NCBI GenBank assembly: GCA_020746995.1
Contig: JAGPXD010000002.1
Span: 1,426,001 to 1,490,000, forward strand
Length of the DNA: 64,000 bases
Direction of reading: 5' to 3'
From: Plectosphaerella cucumerina
Lineage: Eukaryota > Ascomycota > Sordariomycetes > Glomerellales > Plectosphaerellaceae
The translations under genes and the position numbers were made by a program. Under the pieces are notes generated by a model. It worked only from the letters and a program-made list of their open reading frames with translations, did no database searches and was not told where the DNA came from. The first letter of the stretch is position 1; each line of letters opens with the position of its first letter. Below are positions 1-13,555 of the stretch, in pieces.

Positions 1-148
1 CGCCAACTCGACCTTTTCGACGGAGCTGCCTCTCTGCTAGGCACTCCACGCGCGAACCAAGCTGTCGCCCACGACATTTACTAGTGTGCAGCGGTGGGGG
101 AGCGTGTTGCCCGTCTGATCCCGCGGCCTGGCCGCACCCGACATCAGT

Positions 149-3100
149 ATGGGGAAGATCTCCAAGACGATGCAGCCAAAGCACGAGGAGACACAGGTCA
201 GCCTTCTCCCCCGCCCGTTCTATTCCCTACCCACCTGGCCACCCCATGATGCTAACTGTTGGTGCCCAGTCTCCTTGGCTTCGGGAATTCGTCTCTCAAG
301 CTTCCTCGACACCCCTTCCTCTACTCCCACAACATCTCGCCACATTCCCGACACGATGGCCCTTCCCGCGAGGCGATCTCTACCACTGGATCCCGCTCCT
401 GAACCGATTCGATGACATCCTGGAAACCTTCAGCCAGACCTACAAGCTTCACGAAGGACCCCAGCCGCGCGAGCTCAGCTGTGACGTGCTTCTCAACCGG
501 GAGCTTCACCCCACCTCTGACGGAAGCGCTCCCTGGACCGCGGACCAGCTCAAGGCACATGGCTATGGTGAAGACGGTGACCGAAAGCTCATTCTTGCGG
601 TTCTCAAGTTCAGCCGTATCCTCCTGGAACACTGCGGCAACCGCAGCATCTACGCTAGCAGCACCCACCTGAACGACCTGCTCAACACCACCTGCCTGGC
701 CATTCTCACTGCAACCCTTGAGGTTGGCACCGAGCTCGCCAAAAGATACCAAGCCTCGGTGAAGAGGATCGGAAACCATTCCCGTCACGTTAGCACTGCG
801 CTGCTCTCCAACCACTACAACATTGAGCTCGAGAGGGTCCAGCAGCTGGCCGCGCCGTTTGTCAAGACGCCGCTCGTGTCCCTCTCCGATAGTGTCTCGG
901 TGGGCACGCCTGGCTCTGCCTCCAAGGCCAAAGACAAGAGCCAGGGATCCGCGCACAAGAACGCCGCTCCCATGTTCGCCAACGACCTTGGAGCCATCGC
1001 CAACTCCGACAACGTCCGTTGGACAGGCTGGGCCGACATCAAGATCACATACGCTGCCCCGGCTGCTGATGCGCCCCGGCCGCAGCAGACTGCAGGCCCG
1101 TCAGATCGCTCTGCTTCCACTCTGCCGGCGACGCCCACCCCTCTGAGGCGGAGCACGTCAATGGGAACTCCCGCCCACCAGACACCGAGATCAGCGAGAC
1201 AGCCCCCTAGTGAGGACAACTCGCCGGCCTCCGTCACTCGATCTCCTGCGGTGGCACAAGACCGACAGACTTCCGGCCAGAAGATCTTTGACCTCCCTCA
1301 GTCGGTAGTCGCTGCTCAGCCCATTTACGACCTCCTGGCTCGCTGCCCGGCCGATCTCCCCGCCCAGGCCAAGTACGAGTTCCTCAGCAGACTCCGGATC
1401 GCCAAGGCCCTCGTGGGAAGCGCCGAGGCAAGGCAGCAGGCTCTTGCCGTTCGTCTCTTGGCCATCACAAACCTAGCGTACATCCACCAGGAGACTGTCT
1501 TCATGGAGAAGGTCATGCGCCCTGATGTTGACGAGACGCGCCGCTTTCAGCTTGTCTATCAGCTGGCCGAACTCATCCGCCCTCCCGCTGACGGCTCGGC
1601 ATCCGTTCCCCTCTGGCTGCAGGCCATTGCACTGGCTTTGCTTGAGGCCATCTCAAACTTCCAGGCTAGATATCAAGATGTCTTGTCGGCGCTCAACGCC
1701 AACGTCAACCACGGTATCCTGCTGTACGTCATCCGCAAGGCCGTTTCCGAGATGGAAACAGATGATGCCGTCGACGCAAACGAACGCAGCACGGAGGCCG
1801 ACGACTGGCGCAAGGAACTTTTCTCATTGACGCAGCATCTGGCCATGGCGACTCGCATCGGAACAGAGATGGTGGGTGCCGGCCTCATGGACGTTCTTGT
1901 GGACATCCTGAAGCTTCGCACCAACGTGGCCCAACGTAACCAGGCCACCATTCTGAACTTCGTCGACGGCCTGATCTGGGCATACCAGAATGCCTTCCAG
2001 GCATTTTTCAATGGTGATGGCCTGGACACGATCGCCGACCTTCTTGTCACCTCCGTCAATAGGACCAAGGAGACCATCGAGGCCGGAAAAGGCACAAAGG
2101 CTGAGTTCCAGTCTTCTGTCGTCGACTATACCGCGCCGTTCCATCAGCAGCAGACGATGAAGTGGCTTCTCAAGTTCATGCACCACATGATGTCGAATTC
2201 CTTTAGCATTGGTGGGAATACTGATCGCCTGCTGCGGAACCTCGTCGACAAGTCCGACCTCCTTGCCAGCATGCGCGAGATCATGCAACGCACCAGCGTC
2301 TATGGCTCAGTCCTCTGGACAAACTCGGTCACGGTCCTCAGCGATTTCATCAACAACGACCCCACAAGCTATGCTGCTATCGCCGAGTCCCGCATGATCG
2401 TCGGATTCCTGGAGTCTGTCACCGGCAAGCCCGTGGCCGACCAGTCCGCTGCCCAGCGAGCTGCAGCAGATGGTTCCAGTGCAGACGATGCTGCACAGCC
2501 CCCCCAGAATGACGAGCCGGTCGTCCTGGAGCCTGATGGAAAGCCTCATCCCCCGCCGGATGACGTCCTGGCGGCCGAAGACCCCAGGAATCTCGCTCAG
2601 GGTATCCTTCCCACGGCAGAAGCTGTCCTAGTCATTCCGCAGGTCTTGAACTCCATCTCGCTGAACAATGCCGGCCTAAAGATGGTCGTGTCGTCCCAGG
2701 CATTTGACAGATACTTCGAGATCTTCGAGAGCCCAAAACACGTCAACCAGCTCGCGGGCGACCATCAGATTGCTCTTACTGTTGGCGAGACCTTCGACGA
2801 GCTTGCACGTCACCATCCGGCTCTGAGAAACGCTATTTCTGACTCGGTCATTGACATGGCAGCCCGGATCAGGTTCCTGGGCCGACAAAAGGCGCGATCA
2901 GACGGCTGGGGTGCCAAGCTTGTCTTCAGCAATGCATCTGGCGACATGCTTACGGCGGACGAAGGTCTTCTCAAACATGCCGCGCAACCGACGGCGGACT
3001 CAAAAGGCAAGGCCAACGCTACCAGTGCGGATGGTGATGTCGAGATGGGCGACGACTCGGCAACGAAGCGTGGCGCTCCCGATGCCTCGCCCAAGAGCAG

Positions 3101-6100
3101 TGGCTCGCAGGCGTCTCCGCAGTCCATCACTCCATACATCAACGCGTTGGTCCTGTTCCTCGGCTCCTATCTTAGCAACCACACTTTGAAGGCGAACTTC
3201 ATCCAGCGGGGCGGAATTGAGCTTCTCCTCGACATTGCCGAGCTGCCCAGCCTACCCCATGACATCTGCGGATCACCCCCTGTGATCAAGCTGTCTCATG
3301 TCATCTCGCAACTCATCGAGCATTCTGCTTCCATTGGCATGCCATCTCTGCTCAAGCGCACCCAGGCGGCTCTGGACAGGCTGAAGCCATTCTTTGATGC
3401 CCAAGGCGGCCGACCCTGGTTTGAGCCCTTCATGTCATCGGAGGAGTCTACCAATGTGGACGCGATCCAGAAGTTGCCAGCCTCAGCGCAAGCCACGATT
3501 GCCTCTGGAACCAAGGTTGTTAAGGACTTGCTCATTGCCGACACTTTCATCCAGACCTTGTGTGAATGCTTTGCAGTCACGCAACGCTCCTCGACCCTCA
3601 CACTCTACCCGGTCAACGTTTTCGACTACTACCTGCCACTTGTCAAGGCGCTTGGCCCTCTCGTCGGGGCGACGCTCCGAGAAAAGGTCGACTTGTGGCC
3701 CATGATGCCTCCTCATTGGTGGGGCAAGAATGTCACTGCTGGTATCGATCTTCTGGCCCTTCTTGGCGATCCCTCCGCTGTAAACTCAGCTGCTGCAGCA
3801 CTGGCCGATGGAGCCGTTGCCGGGGACAAGACGACAAGCTCTGCTGCCGAGAAATGGGCAGATGCGCAGCTGCACCGTCCTCTGACGAAGCAGGAGCAGG
3901 CGACAGCGAGATTCAAGAACTTCGAAAGCGTCGCCACGATCCTTCCGGCCATTACCAAAGTCACCATCGACTTCTTCCAGCAGCTTGGCAAATCCATTCT
4001 TCCTCGGCGTGAGAGGGACACCTACTCGAGGCAGCACCACGTGGAGCTGGCCAAATCTGTTTCCACGGCCTTCCTGGACCAGCTGAAGCCGTACGCTGCA
4101 ATGGGAAAGCTCACGCCAGGAGACTACCAATACCTGCTCACCATGGTCAGCTTCGTCCCCGACATGTTCCTGGACCATTCTCCCCCTCGGACCGGCGACC
4201 GATCTGCGCAGATCATCATGCCAGTGTACATGGCGTTCGCAGAGCAGGGTGGACTGGGCGTTCTCACTTCGGTTGCTGGACGCTTGGCGGACTCTATCCA
4301 GGAGGACGAGGCCTCTGGCGGCGAGGCCAGCCTTGTGGCAAAGGCGTGCTCCAAGGGGTTGAAGAGGCTCCTAGACCTTTTCGCCGTTATCGTCGAGGGC
4401 AAGGCCATGAGCGAGTCTGCTGCCCAGTTCGGTCTCATCCCGAGAACGTCGCAGCGGCGGGAGGAGCCCACGGCGCTGAGCGGCCAGCTTACTCTCGAGG
4501 CCCGCACCGCCGTCTTCCCCTTTGTGCGTCAACTGTGGGCTTCCCCTCTGATGGAAAAGAACTATCCAGATATTCTCAATAGGGTGATTGGCATCCTGAA
4601 GACGATCTCGGTCAGCGACTGCGAGCCCGACCAGCCACGTGCGTCCGCACTGGATGTTCTCAAGACAACGCCGACACCATTTGGCTGGCAGGGCCACCAA
4701 GGTTCAATTGCCTCGATTAGTCGCGAATACGACGAGGACCTTGCGCGCGAAAGCATCTACCGAGCAAACGGACATCTCACGGCGGCCAATGAGTACTGTC
4801 GCGCGCACACCGCAGGCCATGCCGGAAGCCGGAACCCCATTCCCGCAGAGGACGCATACCCGGTCACCGTCGCTGAGTCGTCCGCTGCTCCTCAAGCCGG
4901 AGCCGAAAGCAATCCCGCCACTGCTACTGCGCCCGAGCCCATGGCAGTTGACCACATGCCGGCAAACCCTCTCGAGATCTCTGTGCTGGACGACCTTGAA
5001 CACCAGACCTCCGATGAGTCTGGAGAGGATGAGGACGATGATGAGGATGATGAAGATGAAGACGATGAGGAGGACGACGACATGCAGGACCCTCAGACTG
5101 GAGGCAACGTCCCGGAGAATCCCAACGTCGAGCCTTCTTCCAGCGGTGCGACGTCAAACGTGGCGACCAAGCAACACCTGGACGAGCAGAGGGATCAGCT
5201 CCGCAAGGAGCTCATGGAACGGTCGCTGGACATTGTTCGAGCCCATCCCCACTCGGCCATCGAAATCGCCGATCTGATCAGTCACCTGGCATTCCCCCGC
5301 GAGGATTCTGAGATCCGTGAAGAGGTTGGAACCCTGCTCACCAGCGCCATCAGTTCGCTCTCTTACTCCGACGACGACGACCTGGCGGATCGGGATGCTA
5401 ATTCCAACACAATTGCGGCATACGCTCATCTGTTTGCTCTGCTGCTTCGGGAGAACGCATTCCTCGAGTGCAATCTCGACAACCTCCGATCGAACATCGA
5501 CACTTACGTTAAGTTCCTCAAGGTCGCTGTTTCGACGAAGAAGGATGAGCTGCCGGCATGGATTCCTTACATCCTCCTTATCGTGGAGATCCTCCTCTCT
5601 CACGATGAACGTCCTGTGGAGGCCAAGTGGAGGCCACCTGCCAACGAGAATGAAGAAGTGCAGCAGCCCGTCATTGAGAAGCCCGAGGCAATCTTGTCTG
5701 AGGAGCAACAGATCGAGCTTCTCGATTCCGTCATGGAACTGCTCCCGAGACTCGGAAAGGGGGACACCCTCGCCATCTCCACCCTGCGCGTTCTCGTCAT
5801 CTTGACAAGAAAGAGAAGCCTGGCTCGCAAGGTCGGCGAGAAGAAGAACCTCCAGCGTTTGTTCGTTCTGGCCAAGCAGCTCTCCACCGGTGGCGCGGCC
5901 AGGCTGAAGGACACCAAGGCCGCTGGATCGATCATGATCATCCTCAGACACGTTGTTGAGGATGAAGAGACAGTCAAGCAGATCATGCGTGCCGAGATTC
6001 GCCAACTCTTCGAGAACCCCCAGAGGACGCAAAGGAGCATCGACCTGATTACGTATCTGCGAAGCCTTGCACCCATCGCCCTCAGGTCCCCCGAGCTTTT

Positions 6101-9100
6101 CGTCGAGGTCACCAATGACATGACCAAGCTCACTCGATGGAGCCCAATGAGTGAGGGTAGTGCCCGCTCACAACAACTGGCGCTCAAGGAAGTTGAGCTG
6201 GATGCGACCAAAGTGGAGGCGGAGCACAAGGACGAGAGCGTCGAACCAACCGTTCAAGCTACCGAAGACCTGACAATTCACGACGTCAAGCAATCCACCG
6301 AAACAGGCGACAAGGAGATGGCCGATGCACCCAAGTCTGCAGCTCAGCGTCCGATCATTGAGAATCCCGATGGAGTCGTCCACTTCCTCCTTTGCGAGCT
6401 TCTCAACTTCAGGGAAGTTGATGATAAGGAGGTTCCGACGACGGCGGACTCCAAGCCAGTGACCGACTCAGTCGCTACGCCTTCCGCTTCGTCTCCCAGC
6501 GAGGCCAGGCCGCAGTCAGCGACTCCTGAGACGACCGGAGCGGCTCCTGACACCAAGGAGGCGAAAGACAAGAAGACCGTCAAGCCAGCATTCAAGGCCG
6601 AGGACCACCCGATCTTCGTGTACCGCTGCTTCTTGTTGAACTGCCTCACGGAGCTACTCGGCAGCTACAACCGTGCCAAGGTTGAATTCATCAACTTCAA
6701 GAGGAGCGCTCCGCTGCAGACCAACACTCCAGTCAAGCCTCGTTCCAGCGTTCTGAACTACCTGATTCATGACTTGCTCTGCCAGGGCAGCCCTGCGGAG
6801 ACGGCGGACAGCGTCCTTGCGAAGAAGAAGGTGGCCACATCAGCTCAGGCCCAGCAGGTTCTCGTTGCGCTGGTGTCACGAACAGGCGAAAAGCCGGCTG
6901 ACAAGCACCTCGAACGCTTCGAGTACGACGACGACCCAGACCTCCTCTTTGTCCGCAAGTTCGCGCTCGATACCATTCTGAAGGCCTACGAACGTGCCTC
7001 GTCACCCGATGAGCCTCTCGAGAGCAGGTACACCAAGATGCAGTGTCTGGCGGAACTCGTCAACCAGATCATCGGCGAGAACGACCGTGACCCGACACAT
7101 GCCGCTGCCAGGGGCCTGGACTCTCCACGGGCCAGATCGCAAGCGCAGCTGCGCCGCATGATGTATGAGAAGGGCTACCTCGACAAGCTCACCTCATCTA
7201 TTGCGGACTTGGATCTTGGTCAGGCGAGTGTCAAGCGCGCTATTAAGTACGTGCTGCGAGTCCTCCGCGTCCTGACCGACACCGCCAAAGACCTCAGCCG
7301 CTCCAGCGTCATTCCCTCTACCGCGCTGCCGGACGCCCTTGACGACGAGATTATGTCTTCGTCGTCTATGTCGGATGTCGATGATGACAGAGAGGAAACC
7401 CCCGACCTGTATCGCAACTCTACGCTGGGCATGCTTGAGCCCCGAGGCAGCGATGACGAATCCGACGAAGATGAGGATGGAGACGAGGAGATGTACGACG
7501 ACGAGTACGGAGATGAGCTCGACTACGGCGATGATGAAGTCACTGACGACGGCGACGAAGGCGTCAGTGACGACGACGATGAAGAGCTCGGCGAGATGGG
7601 CGAGATCGAGGGCTTGCACGGCGAGCCTGGCGTGGTCGAGGTCGTCATGGACGACGACGATGAGGACATGGATGACGATGATGACGATGAGCTCAGCGAT
7701 GATGAGCTCGATTCTGACGACATGGACGACCTTGACGATCACGTTCACGCGGTGGAGCTCGATGAAGACGGCAACGAGATTGGCGATGAGGATGCCTCCG
7801 GCTGGGAGAGCGAGACCGACGAAGAGGATGACGGAGAAGACGACGATGACATCGATTATGATGTGGAGGAAGAAGACATCGAGGACCCTCATCTCCGTGG
7901 GCTGGCGCCCGGCGATATCATCGACAACCTTGCCCGTGCAGTCATGGACCCGGACGAGGACTTCGAGCCGGAGGAGCTGGACGAAATGGGTGACCACTAC
8001 CTCGAGGACGGTCGTCACGATGATGATGGTATGCAGCCTCGGGCCTTTGATGCGGGCGCGATGCTGACGATGAGTACAGACGAAGACGAGGACATGGACG
8101 AGGATGAGTACATCTACGACGAAGATTACCCTCGTGCGTTTCTCCGGCCGAGATTTCTGGGCATGCAGCTGACAAACATGACAGAACCACCAGCTATGGG
8201 TATCCCATCCCACCTGGGCTGGGATACTCTGGTCGTTGAGCCGTTCGCAGGTGCTCCTGGCCAGCGCCCTCGCCATGGTCATCGGAGCCCGTTCCCCCCC
8301 GGCTTCATTGCGCCTGGCAACCCTGCCCGTGACGCCATGGGAGGCATGTCCCCTCGTCTCCATTCGACATCTTGGCTTACTAACGTACTGGAAGATTTCC
8401 GCAGCTACTTCTCCCGCAGACATCGGGGCGCCGTCCCCCAGAACACCGCAGATGACGGTGTCAACCCCCTTCTGCGTCGTGCGGATCAGGATTCCGACAT
8501 GCCCGCTATGCCCCAGCCAGGAGCTGGTCAGCTCGACCTCCGTCTTCCTCCTGAGATCTTCGGGCCTGGTGCCGGCAGAGGAGGTGTCTTTGAGGGTCCT
8601 ATGGCGATACTTAACGACCTCGTCGCCCACTTCCCGGTCATGCAACGCGGCGGTCCTCCCATTCACCTGCATCTCCACCCCTATCCCCGTGGCGACATGC
8701 GCTACGTCGAGGGTACACGCGCCAGTGATGGCAGAACCGATGGCCGGCGAGAGACTTCGTACCAAGAGCCTCAGCAAGCGGTCGCATTCGGTTCCGAGTC
8801 AACATTCGAGCGCTATCAGGAGGAGGCTCGCATGGTCTTCGGCGGCATGCACTTTAGTGAGAGGGCCATGCGTCTCGGCAATCTCATCCTGTCCAAGCTG
8901 GTGCCCCCTGCCATGGAGCGCGAAAGGAAGCTCAAGGCTGAAGAAGAGGAACGGCGTCGCGTCCGCGATGAGGAACGCAGGAAGAAGGAGGAGGAAGAGC
9001 GCCTTGCCCACGAAGCCAAGGTTGCCAAGGAGCGCGCCGAGCTCGAGAGGATCGAAGCCGAAGAACGGGCAGAGAGAGAGCGCATCGCCGCTGAAGCTCC

Positions 9101-12100
9101 TCAGCAGCAAACTGCCGATACCACGGCAGCCGGAGCCTCTGCTGGAGCCGATCCTCAAGCCATGGAAGGCGTGGAGACGGAGACGCCAACTCACACAGCA
9201 GAGCCTGCTGCGGATGTACCGCGGGTCGTCACCATCATCAGGGGCGAGGAGGTCGACATCACGGAGCTTGGAATCGACCCAGAATACCTGGCTGCCCTTC
9301 CTGAAGAGTTCCGCGAGGAAGTCATTGCGCAAACGGTCAGCTCCCGTCGATCTCAGGCCAGAGAGGACGCAGCCGCTGGAGAACAGCCCGAAGTCTTCCA
9401 GGAGTTCCTCGATGCGCTCCCAGAGGAGATCCGCAGCGAGATTGTCCAGCAGGAACGTCAAGAAACGCGCCGACGCGAGAGAGAAGAGCAGCGTCGCCAA
9501 GCGGCCGCGGGCCAAGATGCTCATGCTGCCGAGATGGACGCCGCAAGCATCCTGCTGACCTTCCCTCCCGAACTTCGGCAGCAGGTCCTCATCGAGCAAG
9601 GCGAGGACCTCATGGACCATCTTACCCCAGACATGGCCGCGCAGGTTCGCCAACGCCAGCGCCCGGATCCCTCTAGGGCCCCTGGCGGTCCGCTGCGTCC
9701 GCCTCCCCCAGCCGGCGAGGAAGGCGAGGAGACCGTTACCAAGACACAACGCAAGACTGTGGTGCAGATGCTCGACAAGGCCGGCGTCGCAACCCTCCTC
9801 CGCCTCATGTTCATCTCCCAATACGGCCCGATCCGCAACCATCTCTTCAGCGTTCTGGCTGATGTTTGCGAGAACCGACAAAACCGCCTCGACGTCATTA
9901 GCACCGTTCTTTTGATTCTCCAGGAAGGAAGCACAGACATGGATGCCGTTGAGCGCAGCTTCAGCCAGCTGTCTTTGAAGGCCAAGCGACCGAAGGACCG
10001 AGACGCCGATCCCAAGACCCCTACTCAGAGTCTTAAGAGGACTTTGACGTCCCTGACGGTGCCAGCGCAGTCTCAGACGAACTCGGACATCTCCCCTCTG
10101 CTCGTGGTTCACCAGTGCCTGGATCTCCTCCAGGACCTCTCCGCGAAGAACCCCCACGTCCCCATGCTCTTCCTGACCGAACATGAGAGCGTGGCCTCCT
10201 CGCTGAAGCGCAGTCTCAGCAAGAAGGGCAAGGGCAAGGATGCAAAGGATACCAAGGACCCCAGGTCCCAGAAGTATGCCATCAACTCCCTCCTGACCCT
10301 GCTCGATCGCGACCTGGTCATGGACAGCTCGGTTGTCATGGCTTTCCTCGCCGACCTTCTCAACAAGATCACCGTTCCCCTCGCGACCATGGAGCGCCGT
10401 CGCAGGGAAGCTCAAGAGAGGGCCGATAAGGCTATTGCTGAAGCCAAAAAGGCTGCAGATGAGGCAAGTGCGGCGACAGCGAGCAACGAAGCCGCTGGCG
10501 CCTCGAGCAACACAACGGACCAGCAGGGAGCGACGACTGAGCCTGTTCCGACCGAAACAGCCGCTGCTGTACCTGCAGAGGCGGCCCAGGCTACGACTTC
10601 GAAGGGACCCACCGACGCCTCCAAGGAGACCGACAAGAAGAACAAGCAGCTCCAGGTCCCTGTCATTCCTCCCAGCAACCTTAAGCTGGTGGTCAAGATC
10701 TTCGTCGCTCGCGAGTGCAGCTCCAAGACATTCCAGAACACCATCTCGGCCATCAAGAACCTCTCCGTCATTCCTGGAGCCAAGGCCGTCTTTGGACAAG
10801 AACTCGTCCACCAGGCTCAGGTCCTGAGCGAGAACATTGTCAACGATCTGGACGAACTCCTGCCGCACATCCTTAAGGCCACGTCTGGCACTGAAATCCA
10901 GGGCGTGGCCCTCGCCAAGTTCTCGCCTGGCGCCTCGGAGCAGAACAAGCTTCTCCGAGTCCTTACCGCTCTCGACCATCTGTTCGACACTAAGAAGAAG
11001 ACGGACCGGATGAGCGAGGAGACAATCACCACCAGCGAGAAGCAGGACCTCGTCCACAGCCTCTACCACAACGCCACCTTCTCCAAAATGTGGGAGAAGC
11101 TGAGCGCCTGTCTCAGCGCGATTCGCCAACGCGAGAACATGGTCAACGTCGCCACGATACTGCTCCCGCTCATCGAGTCTCTCATGGTCGTGTGCAAGAA
11201 CACGGCTAACAACGAGAACACCGCCCAGGCCCAGTCTGACAAGGAACTGGTCCTCTCCAGTCCACCGCCCGAGTCCCGTATGGCGGGTCTCTTCTTCAAC
11301 TTCACCGAGGACCATCGCCGCATCCTCAACGAGCTTGTTCGGAACAACCCCAAGCTCATGTCCGGAACGTTTGCGCTCCTCGTCAAGAACCCCAAGGTGC
11401 TCGAATTCGACAACAAGCGCAACTACTTCAACCGCAGCGTCCACAGCAGGTCGAGCGCGCAACGGCCGTCGTTCCAGCCACTCCAATTGGCAGTGCGCCG
11501 TAGCCAGGTGTTCCACGACTCATTCAGGTCGCTCTACTTCAAGTCGGGTGACGAGATGAAGTACGGTAAGCTCAACATCCGCTTCCATGGCGAAGAGGGT
11601 GTCGATGCCGGCGGCGTCACCCGCGAGTGGTTCCAGGTGCTCGCCAGACAGATGTTTGACGCCAACTACGCCCTGTTCATCCCGGTCTCCTCGGACCGCA
11701 CCACGTTCCACCCCAACAAGCTCAGCGGCATCAACGACATGCACACCATGTACTTCAAGTTCGTGGGCCGCATTATCGGCAAGGCTCTGTACGAGGGCCG
11801 TGTCCTCGACTGCTACTTCAGCCGCGCCGTGTACAAGCGCATCCTGGGCAAGTCCGTTTCCGTCAAGGACATGGAGTCCTTCGACCCCGACTACTACAAG
11901 TCTCTTGTCTGGATGCTCGAGAACGACATTACGGACATCATTACCGAGACATTCTCCGTCGAGGATGACGAGTTTGGCGTCACAACGATAGTCGACTTGT
12001 GCCCCGACGGTCGCAACATCCCCGTCACCGAGGAGAACAAGCACGAGTACGTCCGCTTGGTGGTTGAGCACAAGCTGCTCTCGTCGGTCAAGGAGCAGAT

Positions 12101-12675
12101 GGAGCACTTCCTCAAGGGTATGTCAATCCCCTTTCCCCGTACTATGCGCAAACGAATACTGACAGGACACACAGGCTTCCACGAAATCATCCCGGCAGAG
12201 CTCATCTCCATCTTCAATGAGCAGGAGCTGGAGCTTCTCATCTCGGGTCTGCCAGACATCGACATTGACGACTGGAAGAGCAACACTGAGTACCACAACT
12301 ACAACCCTTCGTCTCAGCAGATTCAGTGGTTCTGGCGCGCGATCCGGTCCTTCGACAAGGAGGAGCTTGCCAAGCTCCTGCAGTTTGTCACCGGAACCAG
12401 CAAGGTGCCCTTGAATGGATTCAAGGAGCTGGAGGGCATGAATGGTGTCAACCGCTTCAACATCCACCGCGACTATGGCAACAAGGAACGTCTGCCCAGC
12501 TCTCACACGTGTTTCAACCGTAAGTCTAGCCACAGCCATGCCCTGTTCGCCGAACATACCCGCTGACAACGATTTTGCAGAGCTCGATCTCCCCGAGTAT
12601 GAAAGCTACGAGACCCTCCGCGCCCAGGTGTTGAAGGCCATCACCGCAGGAAGCGACTACTTCGGATTCGCCTAA
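149..12675 (+). CDS. tom1: HECT-type E3 ubiquitin ligase, TOM1/HUWE1 family
   Basis: Giant E3 ligase that transfers ubiquitin from a catalytic Cys to substrates; the yeast and human relatives act in nuclear protein and histone turnover and mRNA export. Exons 149-196, 270-12117, 12175-12519 and 12581-12675 give 4111 aa. The start at 149 (MGKISKTMQ) joins in frame across a 73-bp intron with branch point gctaac. An in-frame ATG at 84 would read through that intron, so I reject it. The N-terminal ~1500 residues look like the DUF908/DUF913 armadillo-type region. Very acidic blocks lie near residues 1597-1624 and 2370-2630. Three ubiquitin-binding-like motifs (ALPEEFREEV, ALPEEIRSEI, FPPELRQQV) are near 3020-3125. 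The HECT domain spans about 3780-4111, with catalytic Cys4078 in HTCFN, 33 residues from the end, as in HUWE1. The 57-bp intron at 12118-12174 has no in-frame stop. Family assignment is very secure; the exact N-terminus is a little less so. Confidence 0.96.
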
Positions 12676-13555
12676 GGTTCCCCTTCCGGCGCACAGAGGA
12701 AGCATCGAGGTCATCATGATTCAGGCGGCATAGAAGGCAGCATGGTTTGCGGGCGATGCGGTTTTTGGGGTTCGCAGCCACGGAAAGAAGTGGTGCGAAC
12801 AACCCGGTTCATGTGTATGAGTTCCCCCTCTTTAGCAGACTGGGTAGTCTGCCTGATGTCCCTCTACGGGAGACTGGTGGTTCTGGCGGTTCTTGGCGGA
12901 GTGCAGACCGCCCTGAGCTTGTCCGGGCCCGGCGACTCGTATTGAGTGGACTTTTGCAGTGTAGAATATGCTTTCTCCCATACATCCTTTTCTTCAGACC
13001 GTGTGCAGTGATGGAACACGAAGGTGATGCAACGCCAACAGACATCCCGCAGCGCCACCTTCGTGAACTCTTCTGGATTCCCAGACAATTTACCGTCGAG
13101 CTTCTCACCTGGACCATTATTCCCTACTGGGCCAGTAATCCGTCCATCATTCGCGGACTTGAACAAGTCACTAGGTCAAGCATGTTCACGATACAGCACA
13201 CAGCAGGCTCAAGACGGCGTTGATTGAGGGAGAAAGACCACAAGACACATATACGGCATTCCAGAGTCCACGCAATAGCAAACCATGTCATTATGCGTCA
13301 GTGATGCGTTTCCATTGTCAGAATGCTTCCGTCCTCGGAATCGATGAAGATGAAAACTGGCAACGGCGACCCACGCCAGGCCAGAATTGGATATACCCCT
13401 GTCACGCCGGATGCAATAAAACCAGAAGGCGGGAGTTTATCTCATTGGTGAGCGGGTATTGCGCGCTCATCATGTGTCTCTCTTTTTTTAGACTCCCAAT
13501 TCCCCGAACCCACACACGCCTTGTCGTCTCCCTTCCCCTGCGCAGAGGTGAAAAT
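12676..13555. other. Convergent 3' intergenic region, TOM1/RPS6
   Basis: About 880 bp between two convergent genes, presumably 3' UTRs and terminators. A 158-codon open frame at 12747-13223 (+) has no recognisable domain and starts in the TOM1 3' flank; I do not call it a gene. I see no RNA gene or repeat here. Confidence 0.6.

Noticed and set aside
84..148. In-frame ATG at 84 as the TOM1 start
   Set aside because: It would require reading through a well-formed 73-bp intron (197-269). The ATG at 149 with splicing gives a conventional N-terminus.
7194..11516. Very long antisense open frames (527 and 905 codons) inside TOM1
   Set aside because: They mirror the codon bias and acidic low-complexity coding of the TOM1 strand. 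They have no domains, and the hydrophobic runs are antisense of Asp/Glu repeats.
12747..13223. 158-codon plus-strand frame downstream of TOM1
   Set aside because: Lies in the 3' flank of TOM1, with no domain and no promoter-like context.
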